64,000 nt of DNA, from NCBI GenBank assembly GCA_963787195.1, contig CAWBCI010000031.1, positions 62,001 through 126,000 of the forward strand, given 5' to 3'. Below, in pieces: positions 63,244 to 64,000 of this stretch (position 1 is its first letter; each line of letters starts with the position of its first letter). The notes under the pieces were generated by a model. It was not told the origin of the DNA and ran no database searches. It saw only the letters and a list, made by a program, of their open reading frames with translations. Source of the stretch: CAWBCI01 sp963787195 (lineage in GTDB: Bacteria; Bacteroidota; Bacteroidia; Bacteroidales; JAGOPY01). The position numbers and the translations under genes are program-made.

Positions 63244-63613
63244 CTTCTTCCTCCAAATCTTCTTCTTTAAAGTCAGAAAATTTAAGGTACATTTTCAGGA
63301 CCGGATCAAAAAATAAAGGCCTTCTTAGTAAATATAATAAGATGCCTAAAATAATGAAAATGCCTCCGTTGATTAAAAACCCAAGCCAGTAATTTCCTGT
63401 AAGCTGACCAAACCAGAACACAAAAGCAAAAGAAGCGAAGAGAATCATAAAGAGCACAAGCATAAGCAATATAACACGCATGATCATGCCTGCAAAAAGA
63501 TTCACCAAGCGTTCACCAAATTTAAGCTGGATGTATTCTGCCCTAAGCCTGAGGTATCTTTTTACTTCGTCTGAAAACTTAACAAGTAAATCCGGGATAT
63601 TATTATCCTGCAT
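63236..63613 (-). CDS. Phage holin / Holin-X-like membrane protein
   Basis: A 125-residue protein with an amphipathic N-terminal segment and two long transmembrane helices (about 43-70 and 80-100), ending in an acidic tail (EEDLEEEDE). The layout matches the Holin-X/DUF1469 group found next to YtxH genes. Despite the name, it is a chromosomal envelope protein here, with no phage gene near it. Confidence 0.72.
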   Translation of the reverse strand: MQDNNIPDLLVKFSDEVKRYLRLRAEYIQLKFGERLVNLFAGMIMRVILLMLVLFMILFASFAFVFWFGQLTGNYWLGFLINGGIFIILGILLYLLRRPLFFDPVLKMYLKFSDFKEEDLEEEDE

Positions 63614-63624
63614 CTTAGGGATAT

Positions 63625-63924
63625 TTATGATTTGTCAACTTTCGGGGTGACTTTCTTCCTGGTGGCTTTTACAGGTTTTTTCACAACTTTATCTTCCCTG
63701 GAAACTGCAGATTTGACTTTATCTTCCATTTCATCAACCAGGTCTTTAACCTGACCTGTAATATCCTCTAAACGATCGTCAATATCTTCTTTTAACTGAT
63801 CGATCTTTTCCTTGATCTTCTTACGGGTATCCTCCCCTTTTTCAGGAGCATAAAGGATTCCTATCAAGGCTCCGACGGCAGCGCCGGAAATAAATCCTAA
63901 AAACATACTTGCTGAACTTTTCAT
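63625..63924 (-). CDS. YtxH domain protein
   Basis: A 99-residue protein. The Gly-rich N-terminal helix (FISGAAVGALIGILYAPEKG) and the following EDTRKKIKEKID mark the YtxH family, and a coiled-coil tail rich in Lys and Asp follows. Homologues respond to general stress. It appears to be the first gene of this operon; the 76 bp upstream show no clear promoter. Confidence 0.85.
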   Translation of the reverse strand: MKSSASMFLGFISGAAVGALIGILYAPEKGEDTRKKIKEKIDQLKEDIDDRLEDITGQVKDLVDEMEDKVKSAVSREDKVVKKPVKATRKKVTPKVDKS

Positions 63925-64000
63925 AATATTCGGTATTAAGACATGTGACTATTAAACGGACCCTGTGCAAAAAGGTTCAACTAAGCACAGAACTCAAAAG

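Noticed and set aside
1..64000. tRNA, rRNA, CRISPR, insertion sequences, prophage
   Set aside because: No cloverleaf-like sequence, spaced direct-repeat array, transposase or phage structural gene was seen; gaps are short and the coding content is ordinary. The holin-like gene at 63236 has no phage context.

Overview
The window is chromosomal DNA of a Bacteroidota bacterium, most likely class Bacteroidia. Evidence: alternative complex III (act) genes, a fused ccoN-ccoO gene, DUF4492 in front of cydA, secreted proteins with a type IX secretion (T9SS) C-terminal sorting domain, DUF4252, DUF4159 and DUF4920 proteins, lipoproteins, and promoters carrying the Bacteroidota -7 element TAnnTTTG. I see no tRNA, rRNA, CRISPR array, transposase or prophage. 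Gene density is high; only one gene-free gap exceeds 300 bp (36956-37303).

Region 1 (1-26756) is a respiratory island on the + strand. It begins inside actB and runs through actC-F (quinol:cytochrome c oxidoreductase), ccsBA (cytochrome c heme attachment), a UbiA-like membrane protein, ccoI (copper pump), ccoS-ccoNO-ccoQ-ccoP-ccoG-ccoH (cbb3 oxidase and its assembly), a SafE-like membrane protein, a lipoprotein cytochrome c, a DUF4920 lipoprotein, sco, coxA-C-D-B (caa3-type, A2-family oxidase), ctaB, and DUF4492-cydA-cydB followed by a 44-residue membrane ORF. Quinol can thus be oxidised through complex III and cytochrome c to two heme-copper oxidases, or directly by cytochrome bd. A near-identical 19-bp inverted repeat lies in front of both ccoS and sco, so one regulator may control both oxidase operons.

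Region 2 (26814-45174) is mixed: a large T9SS BNR/PKD protein, rsmE, a DUF4159 protein, valS (-), an ECF sigma / anti-sigma / two DUF4252 operon (-), a POT peptide transporter, a radical SAM protein, a T9SS protein with a tandem internal duplication, an SPFH protein with a 58-residue ribbon-helix-helix protein (-), and a HAD phosphatase.

Region 3 (45181-63924) is mostly housekeeping: pyrH, a broken BNR/PKD gene, secA, a thioredoxin-fold protein lacking the CXXC, coaD, pyrE, an SRPBCC protein, birA, rsfS-ftsH, an LUD protein, cdsA-psd, frr, a radical SAM/SPASM protein, and a small envelope operon of 82-residue, holin-X-like and YtxH proteins.

Three genes (ccoG, the BNR/PKD gene at 45930-48633, and secA) are each split by one extra base. 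In every case the other frame restores the expected family sequence. These could be sequencing errors or true frameshifts. The BNR/PKD gene also ends without any sorting domain. The points I consider most worth follow-up are the shared operator, the 44-residue ORF behind cydB, the DUF4920 protein as a possible metal-handling factor, the ECF/DUF4252 operon, and two clusters of palindromes in intergenic DNA.
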